Positions 1 through 7,150 of a DNA stretch of 64,000 nucleotides are shown here, piece after piece. How positions within the stretch are numbered: position 1 is the stretch's first letter; the number at the start of each line of letters is the position of its first letter. The notes below the pieces were generated by a model. The model worked only from the letters and a program-made list of their open reading frames with translations, did no database searches and had not been told where the DNA came from. Made by a program: the position numbers and the translations under genes. Source of the stretch: Arsukibacterium tuosuense (GTDB taxonomy: Bacteria; Pseudomonadota; Gammaproteobacteria; Steroidobacterales; GCA-2729495); contig CAMBYH010000003.1 in assembly GCA_945872065.1 (NCBI GenBank), positions 32,152 through 96,151 of the forward strand. The letters are read 5' to 3'.

Positions 1-145
1 GAGAGTGGCAATCAGGACGCTGGTTCATGCAAATGAAGAGGGGCCGCGTGTTGCCGAGCAAGAGCTGCTGGTCGTTCCCTGTCGTGGATGTAATTGACGA
101 TCCTCTGCAGATGTGGGGTTACTCCCGTCTTTGTTCGAGCCGGCA

Positions 146-619
146 ATGACGGCGATATCGCGATGTTGGTTAATTCTGTTGGCGGCACTCTCGGTGGCCT
201 GCGCCCCACTGTCCGCAAAGCATGACGCACTGTCACAGCAGGAGAAGGAAGCACTGCAAGGCCGCCCAGTGGTCTTCGTGAGGCGGCTACTTCCTGCGTT
301 CGAAATCTATAGCTCACTGGATATGGCTCTTCAGCTAGTTGGTGGATCGTTCGGGCTTGCAGCGCTTTGGGCATCGACTGGAGCGGTGCTGGCCGCGGGG
401 CCGAGTCGAAGCACCGCGTTTCTGGCGGAGTATCAGTTGACCGATCCGGCGTATGGGGTTGCAGCGGTGTTGGGAAGGTCCCTTAGCCCACGCTACGGTT
501 TGGTATTTGCCGGAATAAGCAACGACGTGGTGGAAAACTACGATGAGCAGGAGATCAGTCAGTCGCTGAAGGGACGAGCCAACTTTGCTCTGGATCTCAG
601 GACTGCATACTGGGGCTAA
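146..619 (+). CDS. Lipoprotein of unknown function, N-terminal part (frame broken at its end)
   Basis: The product begins with a lipoprotein signal: a short positively charged start (MTAISRC), a hydrophobic stretch and an SVAC lipobox with the acceptor cysteine near residue 19. An in-frame ATG lies 33 nt upstream (113), but the signal peptide begins at 146. The mature part has a glycine- and alanine-rich segment and then mixed alpha/beta sequence ending in LDLRTAYWG. The stop at 617-619 cuts what looks like the middle of a domain: the +1-offset frame continues immediately with LTLNPLGLKYRFGY and runs to 897. The likely intact product is therefore about 250 residues. Function is not recognised; a cell-envelope lipoprotein is inferred only from the signal. 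Confidence 0.6.
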   Translation: MTAISRCWLILLAALSVACAPLSAKHDALSQQEKEALQGRPVVFVRRLLPAFEIYSSLDMALQLVGGSFGLAALWASTGAVLAAGPSRSTAFLAEYQLTDPAYGVAAVLGRSLSPRYGLVFAGISNDVVENYDEQEISQSLKGRANFALDLRTAYWG

Positions 620-897
620 CGCTAAACCCTCTCGGCCTTAAGTATCGCTTTGGATACAGGGCCACCATGCATCTGATCGATACGGCATCGGGAGAGACGG
701 TTACCTCCGGCACGTGCAAGTACGCGATGGACTCTTCAGAGGCCAGGAGCTGCGATGAGTTCACCGACGAAGATGCCGCTCTATTGCGGGAGGAAATTGG
801 GCGTGCCATCAAATCCTGCGCAGCGGACCTGGACAACACGATGCTCAGCACCCCGGTAGGCCCGCGACGCCCCCGCGGGGGTAACCGCAACCGGTAG
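616..897 (+). pseudogene. C-terminal remainder of the same lipoprotein, out of frame
   Basis: Reading from 616 in the other frame gives LTLNPLGLKYRFGY, then a stretch with MHLIDTASGETVTSGTCKY, which resembles the 'lipid/solute lipoprotein' pattern of a beta strand followed by a conserved cysteine, and a helix ending in AIKSCAADL. The first ATG in this frame is at 667, too late to include the conserved-looking first beta strand, and there is no convincing ribosome binding site before it. A run of four G at 612-615 sits exactly at the junction; five G would fuse both halves into one reading frame. I read this as one gene with a one-base deletion (true mutation, phase switch or assembly error), not two genes. 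Confidence 0.5.
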
Positions 898-1064
898 GTT
901 TCCGGCCTTGGTCCTGTCACTGGTAACCGCTACGCTCGCAGCGATAGCCTCAACTGGGCCCACCGACCAGTCCCTGACCAAGCAGTGAATAGCTACAGCC
1001 GCCGGGATCGACTGGGAAAGCTCGCCGCTATACTGCGCACGGGATCAATTTCGGGCAGACAGAC

Positions 1065-1826
1065 ATGCGACAGATCGCGACGATGCGGGCTTTTCTCATG
1101 GCGTTGCTCCTCCTGGCGGGCAGCGCCCCAGCCGTGGCCGCAGGCGATCTCGTCCTCGTGGCCGGAGCCACCGGACGCACGGGCCAGCAACTGGTTCGAG
1201 AGCTGACTGCCGCGGGCTTCACGGTGCGGGCCCTGGTCCGGGACCCCGCCAGTGCCCGGAAGGTTCTCGGGGATGGCGTCGAGTACGCCACCGGCGATGT
1301 GCGTCAGAGACCCACTCTGGATGCTGCCCTGCAGGGCGTCCGCTACGCCATCTCTGCCATCGGCGCCACCCGCAAGGATCCGGCGAACTCTCCCGAGTTC
1401 GTGGACTTCCAGGGCGTGCAGAATCTGGCGAACGCAGCCGCCGCCGCCAAAATCGCGCAGCTGGTCATCGTGTCCTCCGCCGGCGTGACCCAGAAAGATC
1501 ACATGCTCAACAAGATGTTTGACAACGTTCTCCTATGGAAGGCCAAGGGCGAGGCGGCTGTCCGGGCCAGCGGGGTGCCCTACACGATCGTCCGGCCTGG
1601 TGGCCTCACAGACAAGCCCGGCGGCCAGAGCGGCGTGCGCCTGGAGCAGGGTGACCGGGGCACCGGCCTGATTCCCCGGGCCGACGTGGCCCGGGTGTGT
1701 GTGGCGGCCCTGCAATCGCCCGAGGCGCGGAACCGCACGTTTGAGGTGTACAGCGCCCAGACACCACCCGACGTCGACTGGAACGCCGTGTTCGGCAAGC
1801 TGGCTGCTGACGGGCCGCAGTCATGA
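1065..1826 (+). CDS. NmrA-like/atypical SDR-family NAD(P)-binding protein with N-terminal signal peptide
   Basis: The protein has 253 residues. Residues 1-26 form a signal-peptide-like segment (MRAFLMALLLLAGSAPAVAA), directly followed by a Rossmann start, LVLVAGATGRTGQQLV, whose GATGRTG matches the GxxGxxG dinucleotide-binding motif of atypical short-chain dehydrogenases. Further SDR-like strands are YAISAIGAT and LVIVSSAGV, and YTIVRPGGL is typical of the NmrA/YwnB group. A second ATG at 1083 would give the same signal sequence with a shorter charged region. The stop overlaps the next gene's start by 4 nt, suggesting translational coupling to the transporter. The substrate is unknown. The combination of an export signal with a nucleotide-binding fold is odd; the segment may instead act as a membrane anchor. 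Confidence 0.8.
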   Translation: MRQIATMRAFLMALLLLAGSAPAVAAGDLVLVAGATGRTGQQLVRELTAAGFTVRALVRDPASARKVLGDGVEYATGDVRQRPTLDAALQGVRYAISAIGATRKDPANSPEFVDFQGVQNLANAAAAAKIAQLVIVSSAGVTQKDHMLNKMFDNVLLWKAKGEAAVRASGVPYTIVRPGGLTDKPGGQSGVRLEQGDRGTGLIPRADVARVCVAALQSPEARNRTFEVYSAQTPPDVDWNAVFGKLAADGPQS

Positions 1827-3151
1827 GCGGTACTGCAAACAGCGCATCCCCACCGTCTCTCCTCGGGCAGTTGCTCGGCAAGACAGCGCGAATCGAACCC
1901 GGCGAAGTCAAGACCGTCGTCACGGCCTTCCTCCTGTTTTTCTGCGTGCTGGGCGGCTACTTCGCCGTGCGGCCGGTCCGCGAGACGGTCGGTACCATCC
2001 TGGGTTCCGATCGGGTCAGCGATCTCTACGTGGTCACGTGGATCGTGTCCTTGGCCGTGGTCCCGCTCTACGGCTGGGCCTGCACAAAATTCCGGCGCAG
2101 TGCGTTTCTACCCTGGATCTACGGCGTAGTCGCACTGTCGCTGGTCGGCGTCGGTGTCGCACTGGCCGCTGATGAAACCAATACCGTCGTGGCCCAGTTT
2201 TTCTACGTCTGGGTCAGCGTGATCAATCTCTTCATCGTCTCGGTGTTCTGGAGTTTCCTGCTGGAGATGTTCGACGCGAGCCAGACCAAGCGGTTGTTCG
2301 GCGTGATCGCGGCGGGCGGTACCACCGGGGCTCTCGTCGGTCCTCTGCTCACAGACTTGACCGTCACCTGGATTGGCAACCCCGGCGTTCTGTTCATGGG
2401 TGCCGGTTTCTTCGTCGTCGCCATTTTCTGTCAGCGCAGGTTGCTGGGCGTGTGGGCAGGTATGCCGATCGATCCCGCGGCACCCCGGGCCCCCGACCGG
2501 CCCATGGGCGGGAATCCGTTCTCCGGGTTCACGCTGGTGCTGAAGTCCCCGTACCTGCTCGGGATCGCCCTGTTCGTCATCCTCCTCGCTTCCGTAAACA
2601 CCTTCCTGTACTTCGAGCAACTCCGCCTGGTCAGCGAGACCTTCACGGACAACGAGCAGCGCACCCAGGTCTTTGCGCGGCTCGACTACATCGTGCAGGG
2701 CCTGACCGTGCTGCTGCAGCTCTTCGTCACCGGCCGGGTGGCCTCGAAACTGGGGGTCGTGGCGCTCCTGACCATAGTGCCGGTGATCATGGTGGGCGGG
2801 TTCCTGAGCCTGGCGGCCGTGAACACCTTTGCGGTGCTGGCCGTGGTCTTTGTGATCCGGCGCGTGGGCGAATACGCGTTCATCCGGCCCGGCCGCGAGA
2901 TGCTATTCAGCCTTGTGGACACAGAGACCAAGTACAAGGCGAAGAACCTGATTGACGTGCCGGTCTACCGGGGTGGCGATGCCCTCTCGGCCCAGCTGAA
3001 GACGGGGCTGGAAGCGGGCGGCCTCTCGATGGCCGGCGTGGCCGTGCTCGGTGCCGCACTCGCTGCCGCCTGGGCGCTGAACGGCTGGTGGCTCGGCCGC
3101 CGTCAGGCGACCGGTGGGGCTGCGCTGAAGGCTTCACCGCCACGACCGTAG
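1823..3151 (+). CDS. Multi-pass transporter of the TLC/NTP-NDP exchange (MFS-like) family
   Basis: This 442-residue protein has about 10-12 hydrophobic membrane segments. After a short cytoplasmic tail comes a first helix and the family-like sequence GGYFAVRPVRETVG. That RPVRE pattern after helix 1 is typical of bacterial proteins annotated as NTP/NDP exchange transporters. The first half also holds SVFWSFLLEMFD and a glycine-rich GVIAAGGTTGALVG, the second half YFEQLRLV and FIRPGREMLFSLV. Its start overlaps the SDR gene by 4 nt (ATGA). The stop codon TAG (3149-3151) lies inside a REP-like repeat, so the last residues (PPRP) are probably not conserved. Substrate cannot be told: nucleotide exchange is known for chlamydial, rickettsial and plastid members, not for free-living relatives. 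Confidence 0.75.
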   Translation: MSGTANSASPPSLLGQLLGKTARIEPGEVKTVVTAFLLFFCVLGGYFAVRPVRETVGTILGSDRVSDLYVVTWIVSLAVVPLYGWACTKFRRSAFLPWIYGVVALSLVGVGVALAADETNTVVAQFFYVWVSVINLFIVSVFWSFLLEMFDASQTKRLFGVIAAGGTTGALVGPLLTDLTVTWIGNPGVLFMGAGFFVVAIFCQRRLLGVWAGMPIDPAAPRAPDRPMGGNPFSGFTLVLKSPYLLGIALFVILLASVNTFLYFEQLRLVSETFTDNEQRTQVFARLDYIVQGLTVLLQLFVTGRVASKLGVVALLTIVPVIMVGGFLSLAAVNTFAVLAVVFVIRRVGEYAFIRPGREMLFSLVDTETKYKAKNLIDVPVYRGGDALSAQLKTGLEAGGLSMAGVAVLGAALAAAWALNGWWLGRRQATGGAALKASPPRP

Positions 3152-3172
3152 GAGCGGCTTTAGCCGCGATCC
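3148..3172 (+). repeat. REP-like palindromic repeat, single copy, forward
   Basis: The sequence GTAGGAGCGGCTTTAGCCGC followed by GAT contains a hairpin GCGGC-TTTA-GCCGC. It is one of seven members of a family in this window (3148, 3814, 5814, 17679, 42427, 53615, 57737). Its TAG is the stop codon of the upstream transporter gene. Confidence 0.85.
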
Positions 3173-3248
3173 CCAGCCCGGCTTTTCTGGCGATATGCGC
3201 CGGATTCTGGGCATTGCCTGCTCCCGGACCGACGCGTAGATTCACCCC

Positions 3249-3485
3249 ATGGAGATCGACCTCAGCAAGCTTCTCGCGCTCTCCGCCGCGGAGCGGCTGG
3301 AGCTGGCAGAAATGCTGTGGCAAAGCGTTGGCTATCCCGCGGACATCGACACACTGCCAATGCCTGCATGGCAGCAAGCTGAACTGGGCCGTCTCCTTGA
3401 CGAGTACGACAGCGACGGGGACGACGGGCTACCGGCCGAAGGCGTCATGGCCGGAATTCGCCAGGAACTGTGGCCCGACGGCTGA
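3249..3485 (+). CDS. Addiction-module antitoxin (unstable antitoxin, PF09720/TIGR02574 type)
   Basis: The product has 78 residues and is acidic (about pI 4 by eye), starting MEIDLSKLLALSAAERLELAEMLW and ending in the IRQELWP-type tail characteristic of the putative addiction-module antitoxin family that pairs with RelE/ParE toxins. The N-terminal LSAAERLELAE helix is the family's hallmark. The gene overlaps the following toxin gene by 16 nt, as is usual for these pairs, with antitoxin first. These antitoxins are expected to bind the toxin through the C-terminal part; no clear DNA-binding domain is visible. The pair lies between two oppositely oriented REP-like repeats. Confidence 0.85.
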   Translation: MEIDLSKLLALSAAERLELAEMLWQSVGYPADIDTLPMPAWQQAELGRLLDEYDSDGDDGLPAEGVMAGIRQELWPDG

Positions 3486-3799
3486 GTTTTCGCCGCCGTG
3501 TCAGAGGGCATCTAAAGGACGCTGCCAAATGGTATGAACAGCAGCGGCCTGGCCTCGGTAGGCGATTTCTCAAAGCAGTCGACGAAGTTCTGGAACTGAT
3601 TCGTCAGGAGCCGCTGCGCTATAGCCCCGTCGGACGGGATACGAGGCGTGCGCTCGTCCGCCCATTTGCTTACTCAATCTTCTTCCGAATCAAGGACGAT
3701 AAAGTGGTCGTGGTGGGGGTGCTCCACGACCACCGGGATCCATTCGAGCGGCAGCTCCTTCGGGAGGTCGGTCCGAGGTATTCGACACTGGCAGATTGA
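3470..3799 (+). CDS. RelE/ParE-superfamily toxin
   Basis: The 109-residue basic protein reads RRVRGHLKDAAKWYEQQRPGLG, then a helix FLKAVDEVLELI, the strand-turn YSPVGRDTRRALVRPFAYSIFF, and IKDDKVVVVGVLHDHRDP. This arrangement of two helices followed by a beta sheet with R...F.Y.I.Y-like strands and a terminal VVGVLHDHRDP is the ParE/RelE fold pattern. Whether it acts as a gyrase poison (ParE) or an mRNA interferase (RelE) cannot be told from sequence alone. It is translated in overlap with its antitoxin. Nothing suggests inactivation: the frame is intact and the C-terminal strand is present. Confidence 0.85.
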   Translation: MARRLSFRRRVRGHLKDAAKWYEQQRPGLGRRFLKAVDEVLELIRQEPLRYSPVGRDTRRALVRPFAYSIFFRIKDDKVVVVGVLHDHRDPFERQLLREVGPRYSTLAD

Positions 3800-3813
3800 A
3801 TTGGGCGGAAAGC

Positions 3814-3836
3814 GTCGCGACTGAAGCCGCTCCTAC
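3814..3836 (-). repeat. REP-like palindromic repeat, single copy, reverse
   Basis: On the minus strand this reads GTAGGAGCGGCTTCAGTCGC plus GAC, matching the forward copy at 3148 with a few changes (one arm base is mismatched: GCGGC-TTCA-GTCGC). It lies just after the toxin gene, so the toxin-antitoxin pair is bracketed by two facing copies of the repeat. Confidence 0.8.
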
Positions 3837-3868
3837 GGAACGGGATCCCCTCGTCGGAGCGCAGCGCG

Positions 3869-4420
3869 TTAGCCGGGCTTCTTGGCTCCAAGAGCCTTCA
3901 GGTCCGCCAGCACTTCCTTTGAGTGGGCCGTGGGGTCCACCTTGTCGTAGTGCTTGGCGATCTTGCCGTCCGGCCCGATCAGGAACGACTGGCGCTTGGC
4001 AATCTTCATGATGCCGAGGTTGTTCATCACCCCGTAAGCTTCGGCCGTCTTGCCATCGATATCGGCCAGCAGCGGGAAGGGCAGGCTGTATTTTTCCGCG
4101 AACTTCTTTTGATCCTTGATCGCGTCGATGCTGACGCCGAGGATGGTGGCGCCGATTTCCTCGAAGGCAAAGATATTGTCGCGGAACTCACAGGCTTCCT
4201 TGGTACAGCCCGGGGTGTCGGCCTTGGGGTAGAAGTACAGGGCAACCCACTTGCCCTTGAACTCGTCCAGCGTGCGCCAGTTGCCGTTCTGGTCCTGGAG
4301 CCGGAAGTCGGGAGCAATCTGGCCTGCGGCCGGCTGTGCCGCCCTGGCTGCGTTCAGCCAGCTGTAGCCAAGGCCAAGCACCAGGCCCAGGCCCGCAATG
4401 AGAACCACTTCACGCATCAT
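3869..4420 (-). CDS. Thioredoxin-dependent peroxiredoxin, Bcp/PrxQ type, membrane-anchored or exported
   Basis: The 183-residue product begins with a hydrophobic segment (VVLIAGLGLVLGLGYSWL) that is either a signal peptide or an anchor, followed by the AhpC/TSA fold starting at APDFRLQDQNG. The peroxidatic motif is DTPGCTKEAC, with a second cysteine five residues later, as in atypical 2-Cys Bcp/PrxQ enzymes, and the FYPKADTPGC and SFLIGPDGKI signatures are present. It would reduce peroxides in the periplasm or at the membrane. The start at 4420 is chosen because GGGAG lies about 10 nt upstream and because the hydrophobic segment starts there; an open frame continues upstream to 4540 without support. 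It is convergent with the toxin gene. Confidence 0.88.
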   Translation of the reverse strand: MMREVVLIAGLGLVLGLGYSWLNAARAAQPAAGQIAPDFRLQDQNGNWRTLDEFKGKWVALYFYPKADTPGCTKEACEFRDNIFAFEEIGATILGVSIDAIKDQKKFAEKYSLPFPLLADIDGKTAEAYGVMNNLGIMKIAKRQSFLIGPDGKIAKHYDKVDPTAHSKEVLADLKALGAKKPG

Positions 4421-4545
4421 GTCTGCCAGCTCCCTCGGTGACCGGGACGAGCATAGCATCGGGGTCGGATTGCTTGTGGCGACGATTCCGCTGTGACTAT
4501 GATTCGCCGCATGGCAGCTGAGGGCGCTTCCGGGAAGCACGGGCT

Positions 4546-5817
4546 ATGACCGCAGACCGCAGACAGAGCAATGGACCGGCAGGCCTGAACAAGCACATTG
4601 GTCTGGTGCTGCCCGGTGGCGGCGCTCGCGGTGCCTACCAGGTGGGCGTACTCAAGGCTCTGGCCGAACTCCTCCCGCGGCGGTCGGCAAATCCTTTCGC
4701 CGTCCTGAGCGGCACCTCAGCCGGCGCGATCAGCGCAGCGGTACTCGCTTCCAGGGCCCGTTCCTTTCGTCGTGCAGTGACTGACCTGGAGTGCGTCTGG
4801 GCCAACTTTCACTCCAGCCAGGTGTTTCGGTGTGATGCCCCCGCCATTCTCAAGAGCAGTCTGCACTGGTTCGCGGCCGTGGTGCTCGGCGGGCTTGGCC
4901 CCCGCAACCCCAAGGCCCTGCTGGACAACGATCCCCTGTGGGCGCTGCTGCGGGGCCGGATCAACTTCGATGCGATCCAGGATGGCATCGAGAAGGGCTA
5001 TCTCGGTGCTTTGGCCATCACCGCTGCCGGCTATGGCTCGGAGCGCTCAGTGACCTTCTTCCAGGGATCAACCGAGCGCCAGCCCTGGGAGCGAGTCCGA
5101 CGGAAAGGCCGGTCTACCCGCATTGCCCTCGAGCACCTGATGGCGAGCGTAGCGGTGCCGATGGTGTTTCCCCCGGTCAGAATCGGCCAGGAATACTTCG
5201 GCGATGGGGCCATGCGTCAGGCTACGCCCCTGTCGCCGGCGCTGCGTCTCGGTGCCCACCGGCTCCTGGTCATCGGTGTGCGGAATGAGGCGCCGGAACC
5301 CTTGCCCGGCCCGGATGAGGCAGTGCCCTATCCAAGTTTCGGCCGGATCGCGGGTTACATCCTCGACGCGCTCTTCATGGATGGCCTGTCATCGGATCTC
5401 GAGAATCTGATCCGCATCAACCTCATTCTGGAGAGTATTCCCGGGCGCGTCATGCAGGGTGAATTTGGCCAGCTGCACCACACCGACGCCTTCATCATCC
5501 TACCCAGTCGCGACCTGCGCGCCATAGCAGCCCGCCATGTTCGGGAGATGCCACGACCCATCCGCATCCTGATGCGGGGCATCGGTGCGCTGAACTACGG
5601 CGGCAGCCAGTTGCTGAGCTACCTGCTCTTCGAGTCCGGTTACACGCGGGAGCTCATTGAGCTGGGCTATGAAGACGCCATGGGCCGCCGGGACGATCTC
5701 CTGGACTTCATGGCTGGCCAGCCGATCCAGTCGCCAGCGGGGATCACCGGGTGGCGGGATCTGAGCGAGGAATACTCGCAGCGCGTCCGGGTACTGAAAA
5801 TGGCCGACGCATCGTAG
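4546..5817 (+). CDS. Patatin-like phospholipase
   Basis: This 423-residue protein carries the patatin signature set: an oxyanion-hole glycine-rich loop LVLPGGGARGAYQVGVLKAL near residues 20-39, the nucleophile elbow GTSAG (Ser near residue 60), and the catalytic Asp in FGDGAMRQATPLSPAL near residue 225. Ser-Asp dyad hydrolysis of acyl ester bonds in phospholipids is therefore likely. No signal peptide is visible, so a cytoplasmic or membrane-associated enzyme is expected. The stop TAG at 5815-5817 is the TAG of a REPIN repeat. The next gene, rapZ, converges on the same repeat and takes its own stop from the other arm. Confidence 0.9.
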   Translation: MTADRRQSNGPAGLNKHIGLVLPGGGARGAYQVGVLKALAELLPRRSANPFAVLSGTSAGAISAAVLASRARSFRRAVTDLECVWANFHSSQVFRCDAPAILKSSLHWFAAVVLGGLGPRNPKALLDNDPLWALLRGRINFDAIQDGIEKGYLGALAITAAGYGSERSVTFFQGSTERQPWERVRRKGRSTRIALEHLMASVAVPMVFPPVRIGQEYFGDGAMRQATPLSPALRLGAHRLLVIGVRNEAPEPLPGPDEAVPYPSFGRIAGYILDALFMDGLSSDLENLIRINLILESIPGRVMQGEFGQLHHTDAFIILPSRDLRAIAARHVREMPRPIRILMRGIGALNYGGSQLLSYLLFESGYTRELIELGYEDAMGRRDDLLDFMAGQPIQSPAGITGWRDLSEEYSQRVRVLKMADAS

Positions 5818-5867
5818 GAGCGCCTTTAGGCGCGATTCATATCGATCGCGCCGGTCGGCGCTCCTAC
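5814..5867. repeat. REPIN-like inverted pair of REP repeats between convergent genes
   Basis: Two facing arms, GTAGGAGCGCCTTTAGGCGC and its partner ending GGCGCTCCTAC, are separated by about 14 nt containing an ATCGAT core. The left TAG ends the patatin gene and the right arm's TAG (minus strand, 5864-5866) ends rapZ. The arms can form small hairpins (GCGCC-TTTA-GGCGC; GCGCC-GGTC-GGCGC) or pair with each other, so a role as a bidirectional 3' end or mRNA stabiliser is plausible. Confidence 0.85.
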
Positions 5868-6772
5868 AGGTCTAGCGGTCCCCCAAACTGGGGTACCTGA
5901 ATTCGCCCTTCCTTCTCGGGCAGCTCATTGTGCCGGGTCATTACCGGTGAGTACCGCTTCGCCAGCTCTGCTGCCAGTTTTTCCGTCATGTACACCGACC
6001 GGTGCTGGCCACCCGTGCAGCCAATGGCCACAGTCAGGTAGTTGCGATGGAAGTCGATGTATTCCGGAATCCAGCGATTGAGAAACCCGAGGATGTCGCC
6101 AAACATCCGCTGCACGCTGTCGGACCCGTCGAGGAATTCGATGACCTTCCCGTCCTTGCCCGTCAGGTCCCGCAGGGCCTGGTCCCAGTAAGGGTTGGGC
6201 AGGCAGCGGAGGTCAAAGACAAAGTCGGCGTCCGCGGGGATCCCGTGCTTGTAGCCGAAGGACTCGATGAGGATCGATAGTCCCGGCTGTTCGTGCGCGC
6301 CCACCCTCCGTCGGATGATGTCCCGCAGCTGATAGATGCTGGTGCGTGTCGTATCCAGGATGAGCTCTGCGGAGGCAATGATGGGACCGAGCAGCTCCCT
6401 CTCCCGATCGATAGCCTCGCGGAGGCTCAAACCAGCAGCGCTCAGCGGGTGCTTGCGGCGGGTCTCGCCGTAGCGTTTCAGAAGGATATTGTCGTCCGCG
6501 TGGAGAAAGATGACCTCGCAGCGAATGCCCCGGGTACGCAGATCGCAGATGACTTCCGGGAGCCGCGCTAGATCAGCAGCGCGATTTCTGGCGTCTATGC
6601 CGATAGCGAGGTTGGCATACAGCGGGTCACTGGTTGCAGCGATCTCGCCGATCACGGTGGCAATGAGGGCAGCCGGGACATTGTCGATGCAATAGAAGCC
6701 CAGGTCCTCGAAGTGATGCAGGGCAACAGTCTTGCCCGAACCCGAGAGTCCACTGACGATGATCAGCCGCAT
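5864..6772 (-). CDS. rapZ: RNase adapter protein RapZ
   Basis: The 302-residue product has a Walker A motif GLSGSGKT at residues 8-15, followed by the family's HHFEDLGFYCIDNVP segment. The C-terminal domain holds the conserved TVAIGCTGGQHRSVY and AELAKRYSP stretches. In enterobacteria RapZ senses glucosamine-6-phosphate and delivers the sRNA GlmZ to RNase E. Here it closes the minus-strand operon kdsD-kdsC-lptCAB-rpoN-hpf-rapZ and starts 24 nt after hpf. In many relatives ptsN or hprK/ptsH genes lie between or after these genes; none is present here. The protein ends GGPLDL, with its stop codon inside the REPIN. Confidence 0.95.
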   Translation of the reverse strand: MRLIIVSGLSGSGKTVALHHFEDLGFYCIDNVPAALIATVIGEIAATSDPLYANLAIGIDARNRAADLARLPEVICDLRTRGIRCEVIFLHADDNILLKRYGETRRKHPLSAAGLSLREAIDRERELLGPIIASAELILDTTRTSIYQLRDIIRRRVGAHEQPGLSILIESFGYKHGIPADADFVFDLRCLPNPYWDQALRDLTGKDGKVIEFLDGSDSVQRMFGDILGFLNRWIPEYIDFHRNYLTVAIGCTGGQHRSVYMTEKLAAELAKRYSPVMTRHNELPEKEGRIQVPQFGGPLDL

Positions 6773-6796
6773 GATGCGCTGGCTGGCTGGACAGGC

Positions 6797-7120
6797 TCAG
6801 GGGATGACGTCGCGCTTGCCACTGTCCCGCGCATGGTGGTCCGTAAGTTTTTCCTTATGTTTCCGGAGCTGGCGGTCGAGCTTGTCAACCATGGCGTCAA
6901 TAGCGGCGTACATGTTTTCTTCGGTTGCCTCAGCAAACAACTTGCCACCTGCGAGATTCACCGTGGCCTCAGCGTTGTGCCGCAGCTTGTCTACGGTCAG
7001 GATGCAGTGCACGACGGTCACGTGATCAAAGTGCCGCTCGATGCGAGCCATTTTTGACTCGACGTACTGCCGCATGGATGCCGTGATTTCGACATGGTGG
7101 CCAGTCAGGTTGAGTTGCAT
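6797..7120 (-). CDS. hpf: Ribosome hibernation-promoting factor, short form (HPF/YhbH)
   Basis: The 107-residue protein starts MQLNLTGHHVEITASMRQYV and contains the S30AE-domain pattern YVESKMARIERHF, a central beta strand region and the basic helix MVDKLDRQLRKHKEKLTDHH that contacts the 30S subunit. Length matches the short HPF, which promotes 100S dimers in stationary phase, rather than long HPF with a C-terminal dimerisation domain. It sits directly after rpoN, the usual location in gammaproteobacteria. Confidence 0.93.
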   Translation of the reverse strand: MQLNLTGHHVEITASMRQYVESKMARIERHFDHVTVVHCILTVDKLRHNAEATVNLAGGKLFAEATEENMYAAIDAMVDKLDRQLRKHKEKLTDHHARDSGKRDVIP

Positions 7121-7150
7121 TGTGGCTTCCTTCTCTGTTGTCTGCCGGAC

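Noticed and set aside
667..897. An independent small protein starting at ATG 667
   Set aside because: The reading frame is meaningful upstream of this ATG (LNPLGLKYRFGY), which points to a frameshifted part of the preceding gene.
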